In this document: piece after piece, positions 35,639 through 43,822 of the stretch | Layout of the letters: the number at the start of each line of letters is the position of its first letter | Numbering within the stretch: position 1 is the stretch's first letter | NCBI RefSeq assembly: GCF_036346875.1 | Contig: NZ_CP107852.1 | Coordinates: 868,001-932,000, forward strand | From: Nocardia sp. NBC_00508 | GTDB taxonomy: Bacteria; Actinomycetota; Actinomycetes; Mycobacteriales; Mycobacteriaceae | DNA: 64,000 bases | Direction: 5' to 3' | Position numbers and translations under genes: made by a program | Notes under the pieces: generated by a model | Database searches by the model: none | The model's input: only the letters and a program-made list of their open reading frames with translations | Told to the model about the DNA's origin: nothing

Positions 35639-35705
35639 GGCTCGTGTCGGAGCGACCGCCGCTAGCGACTTCGTCGCGGACGCGGCGGCTACCCCGACAC
35701 GAGCC
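35639..35705. terminator. Long nested hairpin downstream of the S8 protease
   Basis: An outer 12-bp perfect stem (GGCTCGTGTCGG / CCGACACGAGCC) encloses an inner 7-bp stem (CCGCCGC / GCGGCGG). It lies in the 332-bp gap (35566-35897), which has no gene, and probably terminates the protease transcript. Its size is unusual for a simple terminator. Confidence 0.6.
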
Positions 35706-35897
35706 GGGCCGCGAACAGTCGGTGACAGGTCTCGCTGCGCTCGAACACCACAGTTGGGCCAGAGTGGGCGCGCATAGCTGTATCCGCCGGCCCTCCGCCC
35801 TGTACGCGAGCAACGCCTCTCGTGCGGCTCGTGTCAGCTGGCGCTGTCAATTGATCGGATCGGCGGTCGAGGTAGATCAGACCGACGTTCGGTGGGT

Positions 35898-37550
35898 TCA
35901 GCGCACCGGCAGCGGACTGCGCACCGCGGGCCTGGCCGCTCGAACCGCGGTGAGCGCGTTGAGTCTGCCGTAGCCGTACTTGTGGCTGTGCCCGTCCGCG
36001 TCGTAGCCTCCGCCCTGTGGATCAATCTTGTCGCAGGCCCCTTTCAGCAGGTCCTTGACCTCATGCCAGGCCAGATCCGGATTCACCGACAACACCAGAG
36101 CCGCCACCCCGGCAGCGCCTGGGCAAGCGCTGGAGGTGCCGCCGAAGTCGTTGGCGTAGTTGCCCGCCGCATCGCCCGATCCGGACCCGCCCGGGTTGTA
36201 GCCGTCCCGGCCGCGCCGGTCCACCGTCCAAATGCCCGGAGTCAGCGGGTCCGGATGCGCGAACGGCGCGTGCCCGAAGTCGCTACTGGGGAACGCACAC
36301 CACACCGCTTTTCCGAAATCGCTGTACACGCTGCGTTTCCCGGTGTCGTTACACGCCGCGACGGCGATGACCTTGGCGAAACCGGCGTAGCCGTCATTGT
36401 CCACGGACTCGTTGCCGTTACCCGCCGCGAACAGGACCACACAGCCCTTACCACCGCGTCCGGCAGTGACAGCGTGCTCGATCGCCAGCCGCGTGCTGGC
36501 CGGCAGCGCCACGACCCGATTGTGCAGCGAGTCGTTCGGGCGGAACCAGTCGCCGTCCGGCGGACCCCAACTGCACGAGATGACGTCTGCACCGTGCTCG
36601 ACGGCCCACTGGAAGGCCCGCGCCTCAGCCTGCGACCCGAGCCCCGACGCGAGCCGGATCGGCATCAGCGCGGCCCGCGGCGCCACTCCCGACGCTCCAG
36701 CCGTGCCGTTCGCGCACGCCACGCCGGCGCACGCGGTGCCGTGATTGTCACCGCCGTCAGGGCCGGTGCCGGACATGTCCTTGGGGCGCGGATCGTTGGT
36801 CTGCAGGGTGACATCGCGCGGCGCGACCACCTTCCCGGCCCCCGCGAACTCGGGATGGTCGATGTCGACACCGTCATCGATGACGGCGATCGTCACCCCG
36901 GCGCCGCGCGCGGCGGCATGGGCCGCTTCCACGCCCGCGTGCGCGTCGACCGTCACACCGCCGATCACCGTCTTCTTCAGGTGCCACTGCTGCGGGAAGA
37001 TCGCCTTGCGGGAACGGCGCCGAATCAGCTCCGGGTGGCAGTATTCGACGTCGTCGCGGCTCAGCAGCGCATTCGCGATATCGAACACCCGCTGACCGGT
37101 ACCCTCCGGCGCCGCGGTGAAGTACGCATTGGTCGCATACGCAACCGCCTCCTTGACCCGCAGACCCGCCGCCGCCAACACGGCAAGACAATGCTCGTGA
37201 TCGACCCGGTCGACGAACTTCACGAAGATGTTCTCCGTGTAGAGCACCGGCTCCTCGGTGCCGGGATCCACCAGCACATGCCCGGCGAACCGCACTTCCG
37301 GCGCGGCATCCAGCACCGGTTTGCGTTCCTCCACCGACGCCCCCGTCGGCAGCCGATACACCTCGACCCCCGCCTCCGGGTACGCCTGCACCAACGTCGC
37401 ATCCTCGAGCTCGGCAGCAAGCGGCGTCCGGACCGACCCAGTCTTCCGCCGGATCCCCCGCCCACTGTGCGTCCGCACCACGATCAGATCCGGACTCTCC
37501 TCGAGCTCGAATCCAGGATCTTCCTTCGAACCGAAAATAGCCGTAGGCAC
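35898..37550 (-). CDS. Subtilisin-like (S8) serine protease, no signal peptide
   Basis: 550 residues from a GTG with AAGGAG at 6 bp. The catalytic triad is clear: Asp in AVIDDGVDIDH, His in DNHGTACAG, Ser in FGGTSSACPG. Oxyanion Asn is in LFAAGNGNES. An N-terminal region of about 190 residues (VYRLPTGAS..., YCHPELIRRR) may be a prodomain. No export signal, so it either acts in the cytoplasm or is released otherwise. The C-terminus ends LNALTAVRAARPAVRS without a P-domain. Confidence 0.92.
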   Translation of the reverse strand: MPTAIFGSKEDPGFELEESPDLIVVRTHSGRGIRRKTGSVRTPLAAELEDATLVQAYPEAGVEVYRLPTGASVEERKPVLDAAPEVRFAGHVLVDPGTEEPVLYTENIFVKFVDRVDHEHCLAVLAAAGLRVKEAVAYATNAYFTAAPEGTGQRVFDIANALLSRDDVEYCHPELIRRRSRKAIFPQQWHLKKTVIGGVTVDAHAGVEAAHAAARGAGVTIAVIDDGVDIDHPEFAGAGKVVAPRDVTLQTNDPRPKDMSGTGPDGGDNHGTACAGVACANGTAGASGVAPRAALMPIRLASGLGSQAEARAFQWAVEHGADVISCSWGPPDGDWFRPNDSLHNRVVALPASTRLAIEHAVTAGRGGKGCVVLFAAGNGNESVDNDGYAGFAKVIAVAACNDTGKRSVYSDFGKAVWCAFPSSDFGHAPFAHPDPLTPGIWTVDRRGRDGYNPGGSGSGDAAGNYANDFGGTSSACPGAAGVAALVLSVNPDLAWHEVKDLLKGACDKIDPQGGGYDADGHSHKYGYGRLNALTAVRAARPAVRSPLPVR

Positions 37551-37821
37551 AACGATCTCCTTCCCCGCGCGCACCGAGCACCCCAACGAATCTAGCCCCG
37601 CGAACCACCGGAATCCCGAGTAATGCGGTACTCGCTATTCGTTACGCCTGACCGCACTGGACTTGGGTTCGAGACGGCACCACAGACACGCCTCAGGCCG
37701 TGGCACCGGGCCGCAATGCCGCGCCCCCTCCCGCATCCGCGGACGCGCTCCTGACTAGGCGATTAGCTCCCCCACCGGATCGTGCGGTAATCTCTTCGAG
37801 CGCCCGCGAAGCGGGACGCAA

Positions 37822-37895
37822 CGGGCTGTGGCGCAGTTTGGTAGCGCACTTGACTGGGGGTCAAGTGGTCGCAGGTTCAAATCCTGTCAGCCCGA
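37822..37895 (+). tRNA. tRNA-Pro (anticodon GGG)
   Basis: Complete cloverleaf: acceptor CGGGCTG/CAGCCCG, D-arm GCGCAG...TAGCGC, anticodon stem CTTGA/TCAAG with loop CTGGGGG (anticodon GGG), T-arm GCAGG TTCAAAT CCTGT, discriminator A. CCA is not encoded. Its 3' half is repeated at 41625, so it served as an integration target. Confidence 0.97.
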
Positions 37896-37903
37896 CAGAC
37901 CAG

Positions 37904-37935
37904 AAAGCCCCTCTGACCAGCGTCGGAGGGGCTTT
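37904..37935. terminator. Terminator hairpin after tRNA-Pro / integrase remnant
   Basis: AAAGCCCCTC and GAGGGGCTTT form a 10-bp stem with a 12-nt loop followed by CTTC. A near-identical copy is present at 43559-43590. Confidence 0.85.
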
Positions 37936-37937
37936 CT

Positions 37938-38160
37938 TCATTCACCGACCACGCGCAGAGCGGGACCAGAACGGGACCGCAGATGCTCCGACAGCTTGTC
38001 ACCGGCTCCAGTGATCTCCCGGCGGTCCGGATGTAGGTACCGCTCGGCGGTCCGGCTATCGGCGTGCCCGGCGATCTTCTGGAGCACGTGCGAACTCACC
38101 CCCATATCGGCCATCCAGGTCAGTCCGGTGTGCCGCAGATCCATCCTGTCAAGCGCCATC
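37938..38160 (-). pseudogene. Tyrosine integrase, C-terminal remnant
   Basis: The reading frame ends with MDLRHTGLTWMADMGVSSHV and LQKIAGHADSRTAERYLHPD, i.e. the HxxR-type helix, GH, and the catalytic Tyr region of a tyrosine recombinase, then LRSRSGPALRVVGE and stop. Everything N-terminal (about 300 residues) is missing. Its location right after the tRNA is where an integrase of a tRNA-targeting element belongs. Confidence 0.82.
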
Positions 38161-38239
38161 GTGGCCACAACAGTCCGACTCGACTTGCGACCTGGCTCGG
38201 CTCCCTCGCGCACTGTCACAATCCTTCGAGTCAACCGAA

Positions 38240-38804
38240 GGACCGTTGATACCTTGGTACTCGAAGATTCGACGGTCGTCGTAGGAACACCAGACGACAC
38301 GTACGAAGTGGTAGTCCACGACCGTCTCGCCCAGCTCGACTTGCCCGAGTCCAGGCACTACCGGAGCCGCCTCGGAGCAGGTAGCGGATACGACGCCGAA
38401 CACCGAGCCATCCTCGCGGAACTACAGCGGAAAGAACGACTCAAGCGCAACCGGGATGGCGGCTACTGGATCGCCGAGGCCGATCCCCGCGCGGCGAATC
38501 ATGCACTCGTTGCACACTACCCACGGCCACAAGTTGGTTTGGTCGCCTTGGCCACCGACGGAGCAGCCGACATGCTAGCGCCGCTTGGTATTTCGTGGCT
38601 CGACGTTGCACGCCTTGATCGCCAGGGCTTGCCGGGGTTCTTGCCTTTGCGCGACGCCGGGAAGCGTACGACAACCCTCACGGCCAGCAGCGACCGCGGG
38701 CGAAGCGTCACGACGACAAGACGGTCGCTGGAGTTCACCCCCCTCTAGCTCTTGCTAGCAGGCGAGCATGGGATCTTGATATCATGCAACCATCACGCGA
38801 GTGA
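38240..38804 (+). pseudogene. PP2C-like phosphatase, truncated and frameshifted
   Basis: Plus-strand frame from VDTLVLEDSTVVVGTPDDTY through LPESRHYRSRLGAGSGYDAE and NRDGGYWIAEADPRAANHAL to LVALATDGAADMLAPLGISW resembles the C-terminal half of actinobacterial PP2C-fold proteins (D-S and DGA metal-site segments). The N-terminus is missing. After RLDRQG the natural continuation (LAGVLAFARRREAYDNPHGQ, QRPRAKRHDDKTVAGV) is in another frame, so at least one frameshift is present. Not functional. Confidence 0.65.
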
Positions 38805-38849
38805 TGCCGAGAGGTGGGACGCCGTTGGCGCGACGCCCCACCAGGTGGG

Positions 38850-38966
38850 TTAGCTAGCCCGCACTCGGCGGACCAGGACCAGAGCCCCGGCGATCACGGC
38901 AGCAACTACCAGGATGATGCCGTAGTCGACCGGGGTCTCTTGCTTTCTCCGGCGATGTTTCGCCAT
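38850..38966 (-). CDS. Small single-pass membrane protein, 38 aa
   Basis: An ATG with AAGGAGGTGG upstream encodes a basic N-terminus (AKHRRRKQETPVDYG), one hydrophobic helix (IILVVAAVIAGALVLV) and RRVRAS. Too short for most gene finders but with one of the best ribosome binding sites in the window. Function unknown. Confidence 0.55.
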   Translation of the reverse strand: MAKHRRRKQETPVDYGIILVVAAVIAGALVLVRRVRAS

Positions 38967-39794
38967 CCCCACCACCTCCTTCCTGGGCGCGGTGTGTGGA
39001 CCAAGTCCACCGCCCCTCGGCTGGAGGTCCATCCACCCTACGTGATCGAGCCGACATGAACCGTTGAACCCCAACAGGTTCCAGCACTTCGCCTGCCGGT
39101 CCAGGGCGCGATCCACAACGGATGACGATCTCACCCACGTTGGGGCGATTGGCCTTCCGCTTTCGAGCGTGCCCCGCGTTGTGCGAGTTGTTACCGAATT
39201 CCGCCATACAGGCATCAAGAGCACACCGGCGGCGCTACGCGCCGCCGCCGCGCAACCGCTCACCTCCTCGGCAAGCCTCGTCGGTGGCGGCGCGTCGGCA
39301 GCGCGATGGCCGCCGGTGCGCATTTTGGTTCTCTTCGCGTGTTCTGGCATCCGCTTCGGCGACGTGGCAGCACGCAGACTCCTCAGCGCTGGCCGTTTTT
39401 TCGTTCACCGAGCAGTGCTGGGCACTTCGCCTGACGTCCCCGACTTGCTCTCCCGCAGCACGCCCACGAATCCGCCGGCACTCGCACGTGGGGCCTGGCT
39501 GTGGTCCGGTCGCAGGAACTTCGAAACCGAGCTGACCTGCACGGATGAATTGCTGAACAAATCCGACGACAGAGAGCACGCCGCGGCACCTTGTCGACGG
39601 GGCATCGTGTGGTTGCGAAACCCCTGCCTCCTCATGGCCCGATTGTCTGACCTCGCTCGGTCGTGTCAAGGGAAAGAACGCCCTTGACACGACCTCCCTC
39701 CGCTCAGGGATGGCCAGGACGGGGAAGTAGGGGAAGGGAAGTCACCCGGACGGAAACCGTCGAGATCGTGTGAACAGGGCCTAGCATCGGGGCA
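38967..39794. other. Non-coding or decayed stretch of the island
   Basis: 828 bp with open frames of poor composition and no recognisable family. Its one clear structure is the inverted repeat at 39659-39694. Confidence 0.45.
39659..39694. promoter_or_regulatory. Perfect 14-bp inverted repeat
   Basis: GGTCGTGTCAAGGG and CCCTTGACACGACC flank an 8-nt spacer, 100 bp before the HNH gene. It could be an operator for that gene or a terminator-like hairpin. Confidence 0.5.
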
Positions 39795-40652
39795 ATGCGC
39801 TCGACGAACGCTCATGATCGAGAATGGTTCTCGCACTATGGCCACCGCACCTTCGAACTTGCCGACCGACTGTATGGCATGGCCCTCGCTGGATTGCCAA
39901 CAGTCGCCCGCATCCGAGATGAGGAACGAGAGACCGAGTTCATTGCGTCATGGCCGAGAGATACTCTCGTTCATCGCCTCGCGCGAATGTCTGCCCACGA
40001 TATGTTCTACGACGAGGCGGACGCTAAGCCTTCGACGTGGGATATCCACAGCAAGACGACGGCCGGAGAATACCGCACTGTGCACTACATGTCGGTAACG
40101 GTGGCGCTCCTCAATTACCGCCTGGAGCGTATACAGGACAGTTTCGAAGTACCCAGCACCCCCGATGCCCGCGACATATGCCACGACCACTTCGTCAACG
40201 ATGTGATGTGGAGCGCACCCTACGAACAGCTCCTACAGAAGATGGCCGACGAGGTCTTCCATGCGATCTTCCCGTACCGCACCATGCTCTACAACCTCAA
40301 CTGGATCGCCGCCACCTTCATCTCCGAACTCGACGCTGAGATGTGTGGCACGGAACCCGAGGTAGCCAAGCTTTTCGCGCGGCCGGGGCGACTCAGACGC
40401 AAAACGATCCCAGAGTGGGTGCAGCGAGCAGTCTTCTTTCGGGATCAAGGGCATTGTACCTACTGCAAGCGAGACCTGACCGGGCTGATGCACGCGATGT
40501 CCAGGGAGAACTACGACCACATGGTTCCTCTCGCAGAGGGTGGGTTGAACGACGTCACCAACCTTCAATTGCTCTGTAGCGAGTGCAATTCGAAAAAGTC
40601 CGCCAAAATTATCGTACCGAGCAACCAGTACATGAGGTGGTTCACCTCGTGA
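39795..40652 (+). CDS. HNH endonuclease domain protein
   Basis: 285 residues. The C-terminal third is a zinc-type HNH domain: RAVFFRDQGHCTYCKRDLTG, then YDHMVPLAEGGLNDVTNLQL and LCSECNSKKS, with the CxxC pairs and catalytic DH present. The first 200 residues are unlike known families. GC content is lower than the surroundings, in line with acquisition with the tRNA-Pro island. It probably cleaves DNA; a defence or mobile-element role is plausible. Confidence 0.85.
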   Translation: MRSTNAHDREWFSHYGHRTFELADRLYGMALAGLPTVARIRDEERETEFIASWPRDTLVHRLARMSAHDMFYDEADAKPSTWDIHSKTTAGEYRTVHYMSVTVALLNYRLERIQDSFEVPSTPDARDICHDHFVNDVMWSAPYEQLLQKMADEVFHAIFPYRTMLYNLNWIAATFISELDAEMCGTEPEVAKLFARPGRLRRKTIPEWVQRAVFFRDQGHCTYCKRDLTGLMHAMSRENYDHMVPLAEGGLNDVTNLQLLCSECNSKKSAKIIVPSNQYMRWFTS

Positions 40653-40735
40653 GGGATGCCAAGCTATGAATTGGTGCGGCCCGAGGATTGAAAATTCGAA
40701 GCGTATCGCGTTCGGGCGGAGTATAGTCGTGCGCC

Positions 40736-41554
40736 ATGCGCGACTTTTCAGAGTTTATTGATGACCGAACTCGGTCACTGCCGCCGGACACTTGCCCGCA
40801 CTGCACAGGGTCGTTTCGAGACAAAACGGAAACAAAGGATCACATACCTTCAAAGGTGTTGTTGCGAAAGCCTTACCCGTCCAATGTGCCGACCATTCCA
40901 ATTTGCGAAGAATGCAACCTGAAATTCTCCATCGACGAGGAGTATTTGTACGCCTTCCTGGGATGTGTCTTCGCTGGCTCGGCCGAGGTAGATGACCAGG
41001 TTGACGCACTGGCCCGCGCGATGCTCGTAAGAAGTCCCAAATTGCAGGCGCGTATCGCTGCGGCGCAGGCAAATACGCTGCCCGGAACCGGTCCGATATT
41101 ATGGTCTCCTGAAATGCAGCGCATCGAGAAAGTTCTCATCAAGAATGCGCGTGGACATGCACTGTTCGAGTTAGGTGTATGACGGCCTGACAAACCCGAC
41201 ACCGTGGTCTTCGTCGCGCTGGAAGCGATGACAGCTTTTCAGCTAGCCGAATTCGAAATGGTTTCACAAGACTTGCTGGCCGAGATTGGCACGAGGCTCT
41301 ATTCTCGGATGACTTTGGACGCCGATCTGGTTAATGGATGGGTTGTCGTACAAGACGGAAACTACCGATTCTACGTGGAGGCCGAAGGCGATTCCGTGAG
41401 AGTTCGAATTGTCATATTCGAATATCTCGCAGGAGAGGTGAGGTGGCTGCAGATGCCCGTGCCGCCCCTCGCGCTCTTGCCCGATGAGATGTCAACTCCA
41501 AGGCGACGGAGCGGGACCAGAACGGGACCACACGCTACGAACGCTCAGGACTGA
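40736..41554 (+). pseudogene. HNH-like zinc protein interrupted by an in-frame TGA
   Basis: The first part (148 codons) has CPHCTGSF, TKDHIPSKVLLRK and ICEECNLKF, an HNH-like zinc-binding arrangement. It stops at TGA 41180-41182 after HALFELGV. The same frame continues at once as RPDKPDTVVFVALEAMTAFQ, then LVNGWVVVQDGNYRFYVEAE and VRIVIFEYLAGEVRW, which reads as the natural second half. A single nonsense codon therefore splits the gene. The final 20 codons run into the duplicated integrase-end sequence. Confidence 0.65.
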
Positions 41555-41624
41555 CCAGCACTTTCGAAACGCGCGGAAACGGTCAAAAATATGCTCTGAA
41601 CTGCATTTTCGCCCCTCAGTCCGA

Positions 41625-41662
41625 ACTGGGGGTCAAGTGGTCGAGGTTCAAATCCTGTCAGC
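41625..41662. repeat. Direct repeat of the tRNA-Pro 3' half (att site)
   Basis: ACTGGGGGTCAAGTGGTC and GAGGTTCAAATCCTGTCAG repeat tRNA positions 37853-37890 with one base deleted. Without the 5' half it is not a tRNA gene. It marks the right end of an element integrated at the tRNA, giving an island core of about 3.8 kb. Confidence 0.85.
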
Positions 41663-41697
41663 AGATCGAATTCGTGCTCACATTGGCCGACGGTTGG

Positions 41698-42918
41698 TCA
41701 GGCGATGTAGTCAGTCCACGCATTCCCGTTCCACCATCGCCACCGTGCCACACCCTGCGGATCCAGATACCACGCGGGCGGAGCGTGTGGCGGGGGCATT
41801 GGAGAAGTCGTCGGTGCAACGGTCGCCGGAGTACGAGCTGGCAGCGTCACCGGCTGGCCCGGGTCCGACACATCTGTCTCGCCACGAACCGACGCGGCTC
41901 GGTCCTGATGCGCGTTGTCGATGGTGCGCGGTGTGGTCGCGGCGGGTTCTTCGGCCGTGAGGGTTGGCATGTTCGTCAGTTGGGCTGCAAAAGCCTCCGC
42001 AGCTGTCACATTCGAGAACTGCCAGCAGAGGCTGAGCCCTGTGGCGTTGATCCGGAGTTCGGCGTACTGAAGGATCGGCAGCATTCGATTATTCTTGAAT
42101 CGGCGATCTGGGCCACCATTCTTGTTCGCGTATTTCCAGGTGTGATCCACTTGCACGGCGTCAGGCGGTACGGCCTGTCCCTCAATAAATCGGGTGGGGG
42201 TGACTGCTACCGCCAGGTCGCAGTATCGCCAGGCCGCGAACTGCTTGGCCAACTGGACCAGGATCTGATCGGGCAGGAAATAGACGTTGAAGCCACTGGC
42301 GCTGAGACCCGGAACGACGATGTTGGTCGCGAGCCACTTCGGCCCCTGGGTCACCGGTGACGCCGATTGCCGGTTGACCAGTGATGTGGCCCCAGCATTG
42401 ACCTTGCGATGATAAGCCGTCGTGAGTGCCGCTTGGGCGTCGATCAGCCAGCGGCCGTATGTGCTACGAATACCGTTGAACGCGCGAACAAGGTCCTCGA
42501 ATGCCTGAGCAGGTGTGTCGTTGACGTCGTAGATGACAGGTACCCGGTGTTGGCCCGTGAGCCACGCGATCGGCGACAGGGCAAACCGGTGCGATGCCGA
42601 GTTGAGATCCTTCACCAGTTGTGTTCCGAAACCGAACTCCATTTCGAGAACAGTGACGGATGGCAGGTCCTCGATCAGTTGCGGCGACGGATCCACGTGA
42701 GGGAAACCACGTTTGACGGGAGCACCGGTGCCTTTGCGGGACGGGGCGGAGAGGGTTTGTCGATAGTAGAGACCCCCGCGCCCCATGTGAACGTATCTCC
42801 CACGCGGGCCGGCGCCGATCCGCAAGCCCTTCATTCCGGCAGAAACTCCCAGTCCGGACTTGGACAGATTGAACCGAAAAGGCCCAGCCTTCACGCTCTT
42901 CCGCAAATAGAACCCCAA
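41698..42918 (-). CDS. DUF4236 + DUF2510 protein
   Basis: 406 residues from a TTG (42918) with AGGAGG upstream, chosen because DUF4236 proteins start MGFYxRKS. N-terminal DUF4236 (GFYLRKSVKAGPFRFNLSKS, GLRIGAGPRGRYVHMGRGGL). Middle region with FNVYFLPDQILVQ. A Pro/Thr-rich linker leads to a C-terminal DUF2510 (PPAWYLDPQGVARWRWWNGN). Both domains are common in phage- and island-borne actinobacterial proteins of unknown role. It sits just outside the att repeat. Confidence 0.85.
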   Translation of the reverse strand: MGFYLRKSVKAGPFRFNLSKSGLGVSAGMKGLRIGAGPRGRYVHMGRGGLYYRQTLSAPSRKGTGAPVKRGFPHVDPSPQLIEDLPSVTVLEMEFGFGTQLVKDLNSASHRFALSPIAWLTGQHRVPVIYDVNDTPAQAFEDLVRAFNGIRSTYGRWLIDAQAALTTAYHRKVNAGATSLVNRQSASPVTQGPKWLATNIVVPGLSASGFNVYFLPDQILVQLAKQFAAWRYCDLAVAVTPTRFIEGQAVPPDAVQVDHTWKYANKNGGPDRRFKNNRMLPILQYAELRINATGLSLCWQFSNVTAAEAFAAQLTNMPTLTAEEPAATTPRTIDNAHQDRAASVRGETDVSDPGQPVTLPARTPATVAPTTSPMPPPHAPPAWYLDPQGVARWRWWNGNAWTDYIA

Positions 42919-43116
42919 CGGTCCTGCCTCCTGCACTGCCGCTTCCACACTGCGGTTTCGATACCCATTATTGCCGCCGAGCGACTGGCGATGACATCAT
43001 CGGTACAGCTCGATGTGGCGTTACCGGAGCCGCTGCGCCGGGGTGGCCGCCCACCAAGGTCCGCTACGTCGAGCAGCGATATTGCAACGCCGAATCGAAA
43101 GAGAATCGGCTCGGCC

Positions 43117-43539
43117 TTATCGTAACGGCGACCACCGCAGCCGTACGCCTCGCTCTCGCAACGCCTTCCAGACACTGCCCTTCGCCTTGCCAAGCTGTCG
43201 GGCGACGGCATTGAGGGACTGCCCCTCGCCGTAAAGCCTTACCGCCCAGACGATCTCGTCCTCAGTCATCGGCTGATACCGCATCTCGACTCCGTGGTCC
43301 CGAAGGATCTTCAACAGCCCGCCCTTGGACAGGTTGTACTGCTCGCAGAGTTGATTGCTGGAGGTTCCAGCCTTGTAATCATCGACCAGCTCAGCGATCG
43401 TGGTGGCGGCGAGCCGCCGATCCAGCCGCCGTGCCTGAACCTTGCTGCTTGGTTTCGCCGGCCTCCGCGGCGGTGTGTGCTCGACCAGCTTGACGATCTT
43501 CCGCAGCTGTTCAGCCTGCCAACATTTCGAGTAACGTCC
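43117..43539 (-). CDS. Double helix-turn-helix protein, start unresolved
   Basis: The frame from WQAEQLRKIVKLVEHTPPRR to RGVRLRWSPLR has two HTH units: IAELVDDYKAGTSSNQLCEQ plus YNLSKGGLLKILRDHGVEMR, and AVRLYGEGQSLNAVARQLGK plus AKGSVWKALRERG. This resembles the C-terminal DNA-binding tail of serine recombinases or a small regulator. No start codon with a ribosome binding site exists before it runs into the duplicated integrase-end sequence at 43547, so the 5' end may have been cut off. Confidence 0.6.
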   Translation of the reverse strand, partial: GRYSKCWQAEQLRKIVKLVEHTPPRRPAKPSSKVQARRLDRRLAATTIAELVDDYKAGTSSNQLCEQYNLSKGGLLKILRDHGVEMRYQPMTEDEIVWAVRLYGEGQSLNAVARQLGKAKGSVWKALRERGVRLRWSPLR

Positions 43540-43546
43540 CAGTAGG

Positions 43547-43650
43547 TCGACAGACCAAAAAGCCCCTCTGACCAACGTCGGAGGGGCTTTCCTCATCCCC
43601 GACCACCCGGAGTTGGGGACCACGTGGGGACCGGAGATGCTGTGAGAGCA
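43547..43650. repeat. Diverged copy of the tRNA-distal segment, with terminator
   Basis: About 100 bp repeat the sequence at 37892-38000: CGACAGACC, hairpin AAAGCCCCTC/GAGGGGCTTT (43559-43590), then the region encoding the integrase end (LRVVG). This is the scar of a second related element. Confidence 0.8.
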
Positions 43651-43822
43651 GGTTCCGTCCTCCACCAGGGCTGACGACGTCGTCCCATTGCGTGGCCCGA
43701 CGCAGGACACCGGTCGAGATGCGACCACCACGCGGACCGACGAACATGCGCGCTTCTGGCTTGCTCTGCATCGCGGCGGCGCTACGAGTCACCAGCGGCC
43801 GGAGCTCCTCGTTGGCCGACAT
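43605..43822 (-). pseudogene. Tyrosine integrase remnant 2, internally deleted
   Basis: RSAAAMQSKPEARMFVGPRG and GRISTGVLRRATQWDDVV match the middle of actinobacterial phage-type integrases. The frame then jumps to NLLSQHLRSPRGPQLRVVGD, the extreme C-terminus, so the catalytic core is deleted. The original stop is lost and the frame reads through. Confidence 0.75.

Noticed and set aside
39235..39690. 151-codon minus-strand open frame in the island
   Set aside because: Composition and lack of a start site do not support it, and no recognisable motif is present.
41180..41182. Selenocysteine at the in-frame TGA
   Set aside because: No SECIS-like hairpin was noticed after the codon, and a nonsense mutation in a decaying island is simpler.
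41625..41662. A second tRNA-Pro gene
   Set aside because: Only the 3' half is present, with a base deleted; acceptor 5' strand, D-arm and the 5' anticodon stem strand are missing.
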